Shown here: piece after piece, positions 23,463-30,368 of the stretch | Layout of the letters: every line of letters begins with the position of its first letter | Position numbering within the stretch: position 1 is the stretch's first letter | Position numbers and translations under genes: made by a program | From: a virus | IMG/VR virus record: IMGVR_UViG_3300025769_012369 | Span: 1 to 54,764 of that record | DNA: 54,764 nt | Reading direction: 5' to 3' (one strand) | The notes under the pieces: generated by a model | What the model saw: only the letters and a program-made list of their open reading frames with translations | Told to the model about the DNA's origin: nothing | The model's database searches: none

Positions 23463-24073
23463 GCGTCCTTCCACTTGACTACCTCGACCAGGTCGGTGGG
23501 GTTCATGTCGACGGTGTCTTCGCCCGGCTCCAGGACAAACTCTAGGTGCGTGCCGACCTCGGTGATGAGCAACACCTCGCAGTGCTGACTGCCGTGCTTG
23601 ATGGTGTCGCCTTCCAGGATGTGCTGCGCCTCGACGCGGCCCGGGTTGTGGAAGTCGGGGAAGGATTCCTCAACGTCCCGTGCCACCGGGTCCGTGATGT
23701 CGAGCTGTTGCTGCCGCTTGTCGTAAGTCTTCCAGTAGTGCTTGTGCGACCTCTGATCCAGCTCGCGCATGACACCCCAGATTCGGGAATACTTGGAGTT
23801 CTTCCGGTCCTGATCTTTGCGGGTGTGAATCATCGATTTGAAGTTGTTGTAATCGACCAGCTCGGTCAGGTAGGCCATTACCCGGTGGTAGGTGGCTTCG
23901 TTGACAATGATTCGGAACTGATAGTCGCTCGTGGGCCAGTCGTTCAACTTGGCCTTGATCTTCAGAGCGTCCTTCAGATTCTGGATGTCCTGCTTTTCAC
24001 GTGCGCGGATGTGATACTCGTTTTTTGCTTTGCGGGTGATCGAGTAGAACCCGGCTTTTGTCATCAACCACAT
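23459..24073 (-). CDS. Conserved phage protein of unknown function (MW-TKxGFYS type)
   Basis: 204 residues from the ATG at 24073 (MWLMTKAGFYSITRKAKNEY). The opening recalls widespread phage proteins that start MWIxTKxGFFS and contain a VRARxxxDL segment; here HIRAREKQDIQNLKDAL fits. A YQFRIIVNEATYHRVMAYL strand-helix follows, then a charged, helical middle and an acidic C-terminus. Function unknown. The leader holds ACAAGACAACAACAAAG and GAAAGG, and the gene is the first after a regulatory region with repeats. Confidence 0.75.
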   Translation of the reverse strand: MWLMTKAGFYSITRKAKNEYHIRAREKQDIQNLKDALKIKAKLNDWPTSDYQFRIIVNEATYHRVMAYLTELVDYNNFKSMIHTRKDQDRKNSKYSRIWGVMRELDQRSHKHYWKTYDKRQQQLDITDPVARDVEESFPDFHNPGRVEAQHILEGDTIKHGSQHCEVLLITEVGTHLEFVLEPGEDTVDMNPTDLVEVVKWKDA

Positions 24074-24107
24074 GGTCGGTGTTGCCTTTCTTTGTTGTTG
24101 TCTTGTG

Positions 24108-24127
24108 CGGTTGAACTGTTTCAACCG
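24108..24127. promoter_or_regulatory. Inverted repeat upstream of the 24073 gene
   Basis: CGGTTGAA-CTGT-TTCAACCG, a perfect 8-bp stem with a 4-base loop and no T-run. It lies between the TTGACG element and the ATG, a likely operator or mRNA hairpin. Confidence 0.45.
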
Positions 24128-24134
24128 TGCGCTG

Positions 24135-24163
24135 AGTGTCTCAGGACTGTGGCCAGGCGTCAA
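24135..24163 (-). promoter_or_regulatory. Putative promoter with TTGACG element, copy 2
   Basis: TTGACG at 24163-24158, then 17 bases, then GACACT as a poor -10. The surrounding 14 bases (24153-24166) are identical to 19733-19746. The element sits between the terminator/repeat array and the first downstream gene, where a promoter is expected. Confidence 0.35.
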
Positions 24164-24166
24164 CAG

Positions 24167-24280
24167 GCGCGAATTGACTGATCCACCCAGCGAATGGAGC
24201 GTTTCTGCCAGCGAATGGACGTGTCGGGCCAGCGAATGGACGTGTCGGGCCAGCGAATGGACGTGTCGGGCCAGCGAACG
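24167..24280. repeat. 21-bp phased tandem repeat array (iteron-like)
   Basis: The core GCGAAT (GCGAAC in the last) recurs exactly every 21 bases, at 24169, 24190, 24211, 24232, 24253 and 24274. The units beginning at 24211, 24232 and 24253 are nearly identical (CCAGCGAATGGACGTGTCGGG); the others decay away from this centre. No gene occupies the array. Even phasing near two helical turns is typical of protein-binding iterons at origins or operators. Confidence 0.88.
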
Positions 24281-24313
24281 AAAAAGCCCGACCAGGTTTC
24301 CCCGGCCGGGCTG
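24276..24313 (-). terminator. Rho-independent terminator after the TIGR03299-like gene
   Basis: Minus-strand AGCCCGGCC/GGTCGGGCT stem (one wobble) followed by TTTTTCG. It ends the upstream early operon and abuts the repeat array. Confidence 0.85.
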
Positions 24314-24331
24314 CTTGGTTGGTGGTGGTGC

Positions 24332-25333
24332 CTAATTGGTGTAATTCAGTGCCGCCATGTCCTCCAGCTTGAGGTCGCCGGTCAGGATGGCCTGGGCGGT
24401 GCCGAAAGCCCGGCCCTTCACCCTGGCTCCGTCCGTCATCCAGGACCGTTTGAAACGGCAGGTGTCTTCGCGCAGGGCCTTGACGTGGTCCTCGTATTCG
24501 GTGACGGCGTTGTACGCGGCCCAGAGCGTGCCCCTGACGCCCTGCAGGTCCATCCCGGTTCCGGTCTCCCAGAGCCTCATCAGCTTGGGCTGTGCCTGCC
24601 ATACCGGACCGGCGCACGCGGGGCGGTCGTAGACTGAGCGGATAAAGGCCTCGGCCTTGGCGTCGTTCATCTTGACCCTGGTCATGGCCTGAAACACCTC
24701 CGTTGTGGCCTTGAAGTATTCCCGCGCCTCCTTGAGCATTTCCCCGGCCCGCTCGACGGCGATGCCGACGTTCTTGCGGTGCGGGATCTTGACCCAGTTT
24801 GAATGCTCCTGCAGTGCGGCCGTCAGCGTGTTCCAGCACACGACTCGGCCCGAGCAGAACCCGGTCAGGACTGAGTTCACCCCGTCGTGCCCGTTGGCAA
24901 TCAGCATGTATTGACGAACGATGTCGTCGGCGATAATGGCGACCTCCTCCTTGAAGCGGGCAAGAATCCAAACCTGTCGCCCTTCGTCCAGAACCCCGGC
25001 CGTCTCAAAGGTGATCTCCCCAGACTCCTTGAACGGGTTGAAGGCGCGGAAGGCGTCCACGTTCTGCAGCACCTCGTAATCCTTCTTCACGATGCCCAGG
25101 ACAGACTGCCCAGCGGGCTTGTCGTCTCGGTGCGTGGCCCAGTGCGTCGGCACGCTGACCACTTCTCCGTCATCCGCGCCGTCCACGTAAAGGGTGCGCT
25201 TGCTGACGGTAAAGCCCAGGCCCGCCTTTTCCATGCAGTCCTCGACCGTGTTGCATTCCTCGACCACTTCGCCCTTGCCGTGCCAGGGCACGATGTTGGA
25301 AGCGGACATCATTGTTTCTACTTTGTCACTCAT
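24332..25333 (-). CDS. TIGR03299/DUF932-like phage-plasmid protein
   Basis: 333 residues from the ATG at 25333, preceded by ACAAGACAACGACAAAACGAC. It has the hallmarks of this large family: PWHGKG near the start, TLYVDGADDGEVVSVPTHWA, GIVKKDYEVLQNVDAF, FETAGVLDEGRQVWILARF and MLIANGHDGVNSVLTGFCS, with conserved VCWNTLTAAL. These proteins are common on phages and plasmids and near anti-restriction genes, but their biochemical role is not established. The terminator after it shows it ends an operon. Confidence 0.88.
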   Translation of the reverse strand: MSDKVETMMSASNIVPWHGKGEVVEECNTVEDCMEKAGLGFTVSKRTLYVDGADDGEVVSVPTHWATHRDDKPAGQSVLGIVKKDYEVLQNVDAFRAFNPFKESGEITFETAGVLDEGRQVWILARFKEEVAIIADDIVRQYMLIANGHDGVNSVLTGFCSGRVVCWNTLTAALQEHSNWVKIPHRKNVGIAVERAGEMLKEAREYFKATTEVFQAMTRVKMNDAKAEAFIRSVYDRPACAGPVWQAQPKLMRLWETGTGMDLQGVRGTLWAAYNAVTEYEDHVKALREDTCRFKRSWMTDGARVKGRAFGTAQAILTGDLKLEDMAALNYTN

Positions 25334-25457
25334 GTCGTTTTGTCGTTGTCTTGTCTCCTGGATCGCCAGGCCGTGTTCCGTTGTGGAATGCCAGCACCTT
25401 CCAAACTTCCCCCGCTGTGCCAACCTTGAATTTGGGCAGTTCACTGTTCGCGCTCAT
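25326..25457 (-). CDS. Possible 43-residue protein
   Basis: An ATG at 25457 with AAGGGA about seven bases upstream opens MSANSELPKFKVGTAGEVWK and runs to 25326, filling an otherwise empty 108-bp gap between two genes and overlapping both slightly. The C-terminal part (NGTRPGDPGDKTTTKRHE) encodes the ACAAGACAA-type leader of the next gene, which lowers confidence. No family recognised. Confidence 0.4.
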   Translation of the reverse strand: MSANSELPKFKVGTAGEVWKVLAFHNGTRPGDPGDKTTTKRHE

Positions 25458-25797
25458 AGTTCTTCCCTTTCTCCGTTGCGACCAGCACACCGCACTTGTT
25501 ACCCGCCTCATTGATCCGCGTTCCGATTTTGATCACATAGCCGCCTGCTTTGAGTTGCGTTCCTATCCCGCTCACCTTGTGGGGTTCGCTTTCCATGACC
25601 TCGCAGAGTTCATGCACTGTCATGCCCTCGTTGCCCGCGCTCACTATGAGGCGCAGGGCCTGGCGGTTGCGTGCGACCAGGGTTTGCTTGGCCTTGTTGA
25701 ATCCGGCAACGCTTTCTGGGTTGCCGCGATGTTTGTTTTTGCAGATGTCCCGCTGCGCCCAGGCGAACAGGTCATCAGGTGGTGGTGTCGTTGTCAT
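25441..25797 (-). CDS. Winged-helix-like protein
   Basis: 118 residues; ACAAGACA immediately precedes the ATG at 25797. The central region (RQALRLIVSAGNEGMTVHEL, then MESEPHKVSGIGTQLKAGGY) reads as a helix-turn-helix with a wing, as in small DNA-binding regulators or accessory replication proteins. There is no effector domain. It overlaps the VRR-NUC gene end by 23 bp. Regulator is the simplest guess. Confidence 0.68.
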   Translation of the reverse strand: MTTTPPPDDLFAWAQRDICKNKHRGNPESVAGFNKAKQTLVARNRQALRLIVSAGNEGMTVHELCEVMESEPHKVSGIGTQLKAGGYVIKIGTRINEAGNKCGVLVATEKGKNYEREQ

Positions 25798-26218
25798 TGT
25801 CTTGTAGGTGCAGCACGAATTGCCACGCGGTTCGGAGGTCAGTCGCGACCAGGCATCTCCAGCCGTTGGCCTCCATGTCCGCTATGCAGTTGTGCTGCGA
25901 TTTTCTTGGTTTCTTCCCCGGTAGTTTGAACTCAATCGCGACGGGGATTCCCGCGACTGCGAAACAGAAGTCCGGCAGGCCGACACGTTGCCCGGTGGGC
26001 TTATCCGGCCTGCTGTAGATGTAGGCGATCCTGCGGGCTTCCAGCATCTTCTGAAACGGCTTGTGCAGGTCTTCTACTTCCCGCTGTGCTTCGACGGTCT
26101 GGCGCGGACCCAGGGCGTCAGGAGAGGGCACCCTGGGTGGAGGCACCTCCTTCTTCCAGGAACCGTCCGGCCATTCGTGGAAGCCCAGTCGCTTCAGTTC
26201 TTCAGCTTGGATTCCCAT
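25775..26218 (-). CDS. VRR-NUC domain nuclease
   Basis: 147 residues. The C-terminal half carries a VRR-NUC (restriction-like) pattern: RVGLPDFCFAVAGIPVAIEF gives the Gly..PDh and E-x-K motifs, then KKPRKSQHNCIADMEANGW supplies the Gln helix, and CLVATDLRTAW the last strand. The N-terminal part is a Pro-rich linker. Phage members act on branched DNA or in recombination. Candidate catalytic residues Asp and Glu-x-Lys are all present. Overlaps both neighbours by about 25 bp. Confidence 0.85.
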   Translation of the reverse strand: MGIQAEELKRLGFHEWPDGSWKKEVPPPRVPSPDALGPRQTVEAQREVEDLHKPFQKMLEARRIAYIYSRPDKPTGQRVGLPDFCFAVAGIPVAIEFKLPGKKPRKSQHNCIADMEANGWRCLVATDLRTAWQFVLHLQDNDNDTTT

Positions 26219-26652
26219 ACGCGCTTTGCGACCTCACAGAGTTTGTCCCAGGTGCTACACAGCCAGTCCTCGGGGCGGTGGTTGCGTGCCGCGTATTCGA
26301 CAATCGGCTTGACGGTCTCCAGGAGTGCGGTCGCCTCGCAGAAGTGTTTCATCACGTCCGTGCCGTCGAAACCCTGGCAGACGAATACGTGAAAGCCGAC
26401 AATGCGGCCTTGCTTGCTTCTGACCGGGAACTGCATCCGGTCGTAGGTAAGGGTCTCGACTGGCTTGGCCGCGTCGTCGTAGGTCGCCAGCGTCACGGGC
26501 TTGATCGTTTCGTCTCGCATGCTGATTTGCTTGGTGCCCTTCTCGACGATGACCGGCTTCCCGTGGGCGGGGCCGAACATGCAAAGAATGGTTTCTTCGG
26601 TTTCGGGGTCTTTCGTCTTTCCAAAGCCGTCCAGGATTATGCTTCTACTCAT
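26194..26652 (-). CDS. Hypothetical protein
   Basis: 152 residues with ACAAGACA directly before the ATG at 26652. A beta-rich N-terminal half (ILCMFGPAHGKPVIVEKGTK; LTYDRMQFPVRSKQGRIVGF) precedes a helical C-terminus (HFCEATALLETVKPIVEYAA; WDKLCEVAKRVWESKLKN). No recognised motif. It lies between two nuclease genes, in a recombination or DNA-processing context. Confidence 0.68.
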   Translation of the reverse strand: MSRSIILDGFGKTKDPETEETILCMFGPAHGKPVIVEKGTKQISMRDETIKPVTLATYDDAAKPVETLTYDRMQFPVRSKQGRIVGFHVFVCQGFDGTDVMKHFCEATALLETVKPIVEYAARNHRPEDWLCSTWDKLCEVAKRVWESKLKN

Positions 26653-27145
26653 TGTCTTGTGGTGTGTTCCATTCGCCAGGCCCGGCGATCAGTTTCAGGT
26701 TGGTGTGGTGGTCGCTTTGAATCTCCCTGGCCTCGCCCGGGTGGTCGTGAATCCATGAATGACACTCGGAGCATACCGGGAGCCAAAATCGTTCGTCGGA
26801 TAACAGCGAGCCTTGACGGCCGCGCTGGTGGTGTAGGTCAGTCGCCAGGGCTGGGGTGCGTCGGGCCAGGCCGGTCGTGGCAATCCCGATGGGCTTGCAG
26901 GCGCAGCAAAACCAGGTCTCTTTGAACCAGGCTTTCTTTTTGCGCTCATACTCCTGTCGGGCTTTCCGCATCCGGTCGCTGACCGGGTTGGGTCGCTTCT
27001 GCCTGGGGCGCGGTGTCTTGCGCCCTGGTCGGCCCCTGGGGGCGTTTGTCGGGTCGGTCGGCTGTGCCGCGTCCTCGATCTGTTTCCAGAGTGCAGGGGG
27101 GCGTTTCTCGCGGCGGCGTTGGATCGGTTTCGGCTTACTTGCCAT
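26645..27145 (-). CDS. HNH endonuclease-like protein
   Basis: 166 residues. A basic, Pro-rich N-terminus leads to a zinc-binding HNH pattern: WFCCACKPIG (first Cys pair), ATDLHHQRGRQGSLLSDERF (His-His core), then LPVCSECHSWIHDHPGEA (second Cys pair and final His). The order matches NinG/HNH-type phage nucleases. Free-standing HNH proteins can act in recombination, packaging or as homing enzymes. Here it overlaps both neighbours and is integral to the operon, so a homing insertion seems unlikely. Confidence 0.82.
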   Translation of the reverse strand: MASKPKPIQRRREKRPPALWKQIEDAAQPTDPTNAPRGRPGRKTPRPRQKRPNPVSDRMRKARQEYERKKKAWFKETWFCCACKPIGIATTGLARRTPALATDLHHQRGRQGSLLSDERFWLPVCSECHSWIHDHPGEAREIQSDHHTNLKLIAGPGEWNTPQDNE

Positions 27146-27557
27146 GCCAAGGCCTTTCCTTTGCCGGGCGAGTTTGCTTCAGGAAATACTCCTTTGTCTG
27201 CCTGGCCTGAGTCTGCTCATGACGGCGTTGCTGCTTGAGTTCGTCGCGCAGCATCCCGTCCACAAAAAAGTCGATGTCATTCATGATCTCCTGACAGGTG
27301 AATGCCGCCAATGCTCGGCGTGCAGCCTTGATGTGGATGCACCGAAAGTTGACACCCTGCACATGGATGCGGTCCTTCTTCGGCCCTTTGCGGAACTGGA
27401 AGTCCTCGCAGTCGCATTGCCCGTTGCCGTCCATTGCGATCAGGTCGACACGGTGTGATTGAGGGCGGGTCTGCGATTCGACGTAGTAGACCATCTTCTC
27501 GCCAGCAATCGGTGTCACCTCCAGGGGCGACTTGGCTTCCTGTAGGTTTATTTCCAT
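27135..27557 (-). CDS. SWIM zinc-finger protein
   Basis: 140 residues. CDCEDFQFRKGPKKDRIHVQ followed by FRCIHIKAAR gives the Cys-x-Cys-xn-Cys-x-His SWIM signature, preceded by a strand-rich region (YYVESQTRPQSHRVDLIAMD) typical of SWIM domains. The C-terminus is a charged helix rich in Gln, Arg and Lys. Small phage SWIM proteins are thought to bind DNA or partner recombination proteins. It overlaps the KH gene by 10 bp and the HNH gene by 11 bp. Confidence 0.8.
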   Translation of the reverse strand: MEINLQEAKSPLEVTPIAGEKMVYYVESQTRPQSHRVDLIAMDGNGQCDCEDFQFRKGPKKDRIHVQGVNFRCIHIKAARRALAAFTCQEIMNDIDFFVDGMLRDELKQQRRHEQTQARQTKEYFLKQTRPAKERPWHGK

Positions 27558-28093
27558 GCCACGGTGACGTTGATTACTCGACCGCTGTTCCGGCCCATTG
27601 CCTGGAACAAAACGTCCAGGGATGTCGGAAGGGCTGGCGCACGTTCAGCGTCGTCCATGCGCGACCGATAGATGCGCGGGACGGACAGCTCAAACGTGGT
27701 GCTGGTCTCGTCGTCGGATTGCTGCACTTCAAACACTCCTTCCTGCTTGAGCACCTGGCTTGCCAGGCGTTGAAGCAGATCGCGGAACGGGGCCGCATCG
27801 AACTCGGGGTCCGGTTGAAACGGGGCCTTGGTCTTCGGTGTCTTGTCGTCCGGTGTTATCAGCTCGTAAACGACTGCCCGGCCGGTTCCCATTGCCATGC
27901 GTTCCAGCAGGTAGCGCACGGCCTTGAAGGTCGCGCTCCGTTTACCCAAGAGCTTTCCAAAGTCCGCGGCGTTCATCCTGATCGTGAACTTGGTGGTCGC
28001 CCTCCCGATGTCCGCTTCGTCGATTATCAGGTCGTCGTCGTAGGTCACCAGGTGCCCGATGATTTCTTCAATGATTTCTCTTATCTTGTTCAT
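27548..28093 (-). CDS. KH-domain RNA-binding-like protein
   Basis: 181 residues from the ATG at 28093. Residues 1-85 look like a KhpA-type KH domain: MNKIREIIEEIIGHLV, FTIRMNAADFGKLLGKRSAT, FKAVRYLLERMA. FGKLLGK stands where the GxxG loop of canonical KH domains occurs, but it is degenerate. The rest alternates strands and helices (FRDLLQRLASQVLKQEGVFE; FELSVPRIYRSRMDDAERAP). It may act on phage mRNA or a small RNA. The long upstream frame is Ser/Arg/Pro-rich and non-coding. Confidence 0.7.
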   Translation of the reverse strand: MNKIREIIEEIIGHLVTYDDDLIIDEADIGRATTKFTIRMNAADFGKLLGKRSATFKAVRYLLERMAMGTGRAVVYELITPDDKTPKTKAPFQPDPEFDAAPFRDLLQRLASQVLKQEGVFEVQQSDDETSTTFELSVPRIYRSRMDDAERAPALPTSLDVLFQAMGRNSGRVINVTVAWK

Positions 28094-28129
28094 GTGTTGT
28101 TTCCTATCAGTTTGCACTGAGTTGTTCAA

Positions 28130-28156
28130 GGAGCCTGGGGAAAACCCCCAGGCTCC
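28130..28156 (-). terminator. Strong hairpin between genes, weak T-tract
   Basis: GGAGCCTGGGG/CCCCAGGCTCC, a perfect 11-bp stem with a 5-base loop. On the minus strand it is followed only by TTGAAC, so it may attenuate or protect mRNA rather than terminate fully. Confidence 0.6.
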
Positions 28157-28163
28157 GCGCTGT

Positions 28164-28580
28164 TCAGTCCTCCTCCAGTTCTTGCTGTTCGCCCTTGGGG
28201 CCGTCGTCGGCGTCGAAGGGCAGCTCGGTCTGGTTGGGGTCCGGCACCTTGACATCGAACTTCTCTCCAAACGCTTCGGAGTAGCCAATGCGCCCGGTGA
28301 TCTCGGGCGGGGTGTTCATCCGGTCCACCTTGATGCTGAACCCAATGTTGATCGCCTTGGTCTCGGTCCGGTTACAGATCGTGTTTATCTTCGGATAATG
28401 GGCCGCAAGAGACTTGCTGGCCTGCTGGATCGCCGTCGCGTATTCAAGGACGATCCATTCGTTCTCACTGAGCTTGGCTGGCAAGGCCTGCTGGGCGATG
28501 GCTTTCCAAAGGTCCATCGTTCCCACGTCTACATTTATCGCGTTGTGCGGTGCCTGATTCTGTCTGTTGCGTTTTGCCAT
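28164..28580 (-). CDS. Hypothetical protein with acidic C-terminus
   Basis: 138 residues from the ATG at 28580, whose leader is ACAACAACAACGACAAGACAC. A basic start (MAKRNRQNQAPHNAINVDVG) precedes a helix (LSENEWIVLEYATAIQQASK), a beta section (TKAINIGFSIKVDR; EITGRIGYSEAFG) and an acidic tail (FDADDGPKGEQQELEED). The acidic tail and downstream hairpin recall DNA-replication accessory proteins, but I recognise no family. Confidence 0.68.
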   Translation of the reverse strand: MAKRNRQNQAPHNAINVDVGTMDLWKAIAQQALPAKLSENEWIVLEYATAIQQASKSLAAHYPKINTICNRTETKAINIGFSIKVDRMNTPPEITGRIGYSEAFGEKFDVKVPDPNQTELPFDADDGPKGEQQELEED

Positions 28581-28634
28581 GTGTCTTGTCGTTGTTGTTG
28601 TTCTATGCGATTGGCCGAGATGCACTGCGCGTCC

Positions 28635-29513
28635 CTATCTGCCAAAGTATTCACCCCGCGTCTCTGCTCGGCGGGACTTGCCCTTGAAGTCCAGCAGGTG
28701 CGCCGATGCTCGAAAGCGGTCGGCCATGCGTGCCCCGATTGCTTCGGCAAGCTCTGCCCTGTTCAAGTTGGTGGTCAGCACGGTCTTCATTCGGTGGCCG
28801 TGCCGGTAGTCGAGGATTTCATGAATCAGTGGCAGCTCGTCGCGGTAGCCTCCCCCGGTGCCAACGTCATCGAGCACCAGCAACTTGGTCTGCTTGAAGG
28901 TGTCGACAATGTTCTGGCTTTTGCCGGTCCCATAGTTCGCCCTGATCTTGCTCAACAGCTCGGTTTGGGTGCGGAACGTCCCGCCTCGGAACTCGCGCAT
29001 GATGCACACGGCGGCGAAGGATTTCCCGTTCCCGTAGATCGGGCCGGACAATACCAGGAACCCGGCGCGGCCGGTGGCGAATTTCTTGCAATGCTCCAAC
29101 AGCTTGGCCTCGTCCACGTCCCGGCTTTTCCAGGTCTCCCAGGACGCGCTTGCCAGGATCTCGGGAACCCCGCATCGGATCAGCCATGCGTTGCGCTCCT
29201 TGGCCTTCTGCTCCTGCTGGCAAAGCTCGCACGGTAGGTGAACGATCCTCACCCGGTCCCCGGCCTCCCTGGTCTGCAGGACGGATTCCCGGTCGTTGAT
29301 GCTCCTCATTTGTCCAGGGTGCTTGTTGCACTCCTTCTTCACCAGGCCGTGCTGACCCGCGACTCGGTAGATCGTTTCGAGTTCGTGGCGGCTTCGTTCA
29401 GCAATCGCGTTGAGTCTGCCCAGGGCTTCCTCCAGGGATTCACTGACCGGCTCGGGGTCCGGTGTGGGCTTGTTTGGCTGTGGATCAGGTCCAGGCGGTT
29501 GAGTCGTGTTCAT
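28635..29513 (-). CDS. DnaC-like helicase loader (AAA+ ATPase)
   Basis: 292 residues from the ATG at 29513, after a run of ACAACG repeats. An N-terminal region with possible zinc ligands (KKECNKHPGQMR; LPCELCQQ) precedes an AAA+ domain: FLVLSGPIYGNGKSFAAVCI (Walker A, GxxxxNGKS), KLLVLDDVGTGG (Walker B) and TVLTTNLNRAELAEAIG (sensor 1). DRFRASAHLLDFKGKSRR is the arginine-finger box of DnaC/IstB proteins. It would load host DnaB at the phage origin with the initiator encoded just upstream. Confidence 0.9.
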   Translation of the reverse strand: MNTTQPPGPDPQPNKPTPDPEPVSESLEEALGRLNAIAERSRHELETIYRVAGQHGLVKKECNKHPGQMRSINDRESVLQTREAGDRVRIVHLPCELCQQEQKAKERNAWLIRCGVPEILASASWETWKSRDVDEAKLLEHCKKFATGRAGFLVLSGPIYGNGKSFAAVCIMREFRGGTFRTQTELLSKIRANYGTGKSQNIVDTFKQTKLLVLDDVGTGGGYRDELPLIHEILDYRHGHRMKTVLTTNLNRAELAEAIGARMADRFRASAHLLDFKGKSRRAETRGEYFGR

Positions 29514-30303
29514 TGTCGTTGTCGTTGTCGTTGTCGTTGTCTTGTGGTGTTGCAGTGTGGGTAATGGCTGTCGGGAAATCAAGTTTCAGTTTCCTGACGT
29601 TGGTTAGAAACCCCGCAATGCTGATTGAATTGTCGATGTGGATCGGGCACCGGCTCTTGTTGGTTCTTCGACGCGACCAGGCCAGTTTCGCGAGTAGGAT
29701 CAACTCCCCCGGTGGGGTGGTGTTGCGCTTGAAGTAGATCGCGGCCTGTCCCGCGTCCTTGCCGTCGACATCGTAGGCCTGGCCCTGCTTCTCCAAGTAT
29801 GCGTCCACCCACATGCCGATGAACTCCTTCGCTCGCCCTTGGGCGGGCGGTTCCTTCTTATTACTGGTTCCCTCATTCTTATTAACATGATGTCTCGCAA
29901 GATGTGGTTTTTTCACGATGTCGGTCTCCAGATCGTGGATTTCAACATCTGGTTTTTTCGCCGTCTTGATGTAGATCGGTGAGTCGCTGACCAGGTAGAC
30001 CCAGCGGACGATTTTGCCTCCATCCTCCTTCTCCTTGGTCAGCTTGATGTAGCCCGCGTCCCGTAGTTCCTGGATGGTCTTTCGGGCGGTGTGTTCCTTC
30101 ACCTTGCTGCGCTTGCAGATGTCGGTCACGTTCATGCGCCAGTTCCCCGGCTTGCCCAGCAGGTAAGCCATAAGGCCCTTCGCCTGCAAAGATAGCTCTG
30201 GGTTTTCGGTGATGGTCTTCGGTACGCGTGCGAACGGGTCTTCGCTGCGCTTGTCGATCCTGATTGTCGATTGACGGTCTTTCTCGGCTGTGCTCTTGTT
30301 CAT
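29485..30303 (-). CDS. Winged-helix replication initiator-like protein
   Basis: 272 residues. The N-terminal 110 residues form a wHTH (ITENPELSLQAKGLMAYLLG; NVTDICKRSKVKEHTARKTI; LRDAGYIKLTKEKEDGG), as in phage replication proteins of the helix-turn-helix plus DnaD type. A variable linker and a C-terminal domain (FIGMWVDAYLEKQGQAYD) follow. The end, an Asp-Asn repeat, is only the encoded ACAACG leader of the loader gene, with which it overlaps. Pairing with a DnaC-like gene fits origin recognition. Confidence 0.82.
   Translation of the reverse strand: MNKSTAEKDRQSTIRIDKRSEDPFARVPKTITENPELSLQAKGLMAYLLGKPGNWRMNVTDICKRSKVKEHTARKTIQELRDAGYIKLTKEKEDGGKIVRWVYLVSDSPIYIKTAKKPDVEIHDLETDIVKKPHLARHHVNKNEGTSNKKEPPAQGRAKEFIGMWVDAYLEKQGQAYDVDGKDAGQAAIYFKRNTTPPGELILLAKLAWSRRRTNKSRCPIHIDNSISIAGFLTNVRKLKLDFPTAITHTATPQDNDNDNDNDNEHDSTAWT
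29511..29549 (-). repeat. ACAACG tandem repeat in a leader
   Basis: Four ACAACG-type units then ACAAT directly before the ATG at 29513, the longest form of the ACAAGACAA leader. It also encodes the Asp-Asn tail of the initiator. Confidence 0.85.
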
Positions 30304-30333
30304 GTGTCAGTGCGATGTGTGTTTCAGTTGAAG

Positions 30334-30368
30334 CCCCGGCAGGTGGACACCCTGCCGGGGTCTTTTTT
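30334..30368 (+). terminator. Hairpin with plus-strand T-run (antisense orientation)
   Basis: CCCCGGCAGG/CCTGCCGGGG stem with 7-base loop followed on the plus strand by TCTTTTTT. The minus strand has no T-run after it. As all genes are on the minus strand, this would stop antisense transcription, or it acts as a hairpin between operons. Confidence 0.6.

Noticed and set aside
24204-24280. CRISPR-like array
   Set aside because: Units are contiguous 21-mers with no unique spacers and no cas genes. It is a tandem/iteron array.
26645-27145. Homing endonuclease insertion
   Set aside because: The HNH gene overlaps both neighbours within an operon and no interrupted gene or intron flanks it.
29485-29520. 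Asp-Asn repeat as a calcium-binding tail
   Set aside because: It is only the coding read of the ACAACG leader repeats of the next gene.
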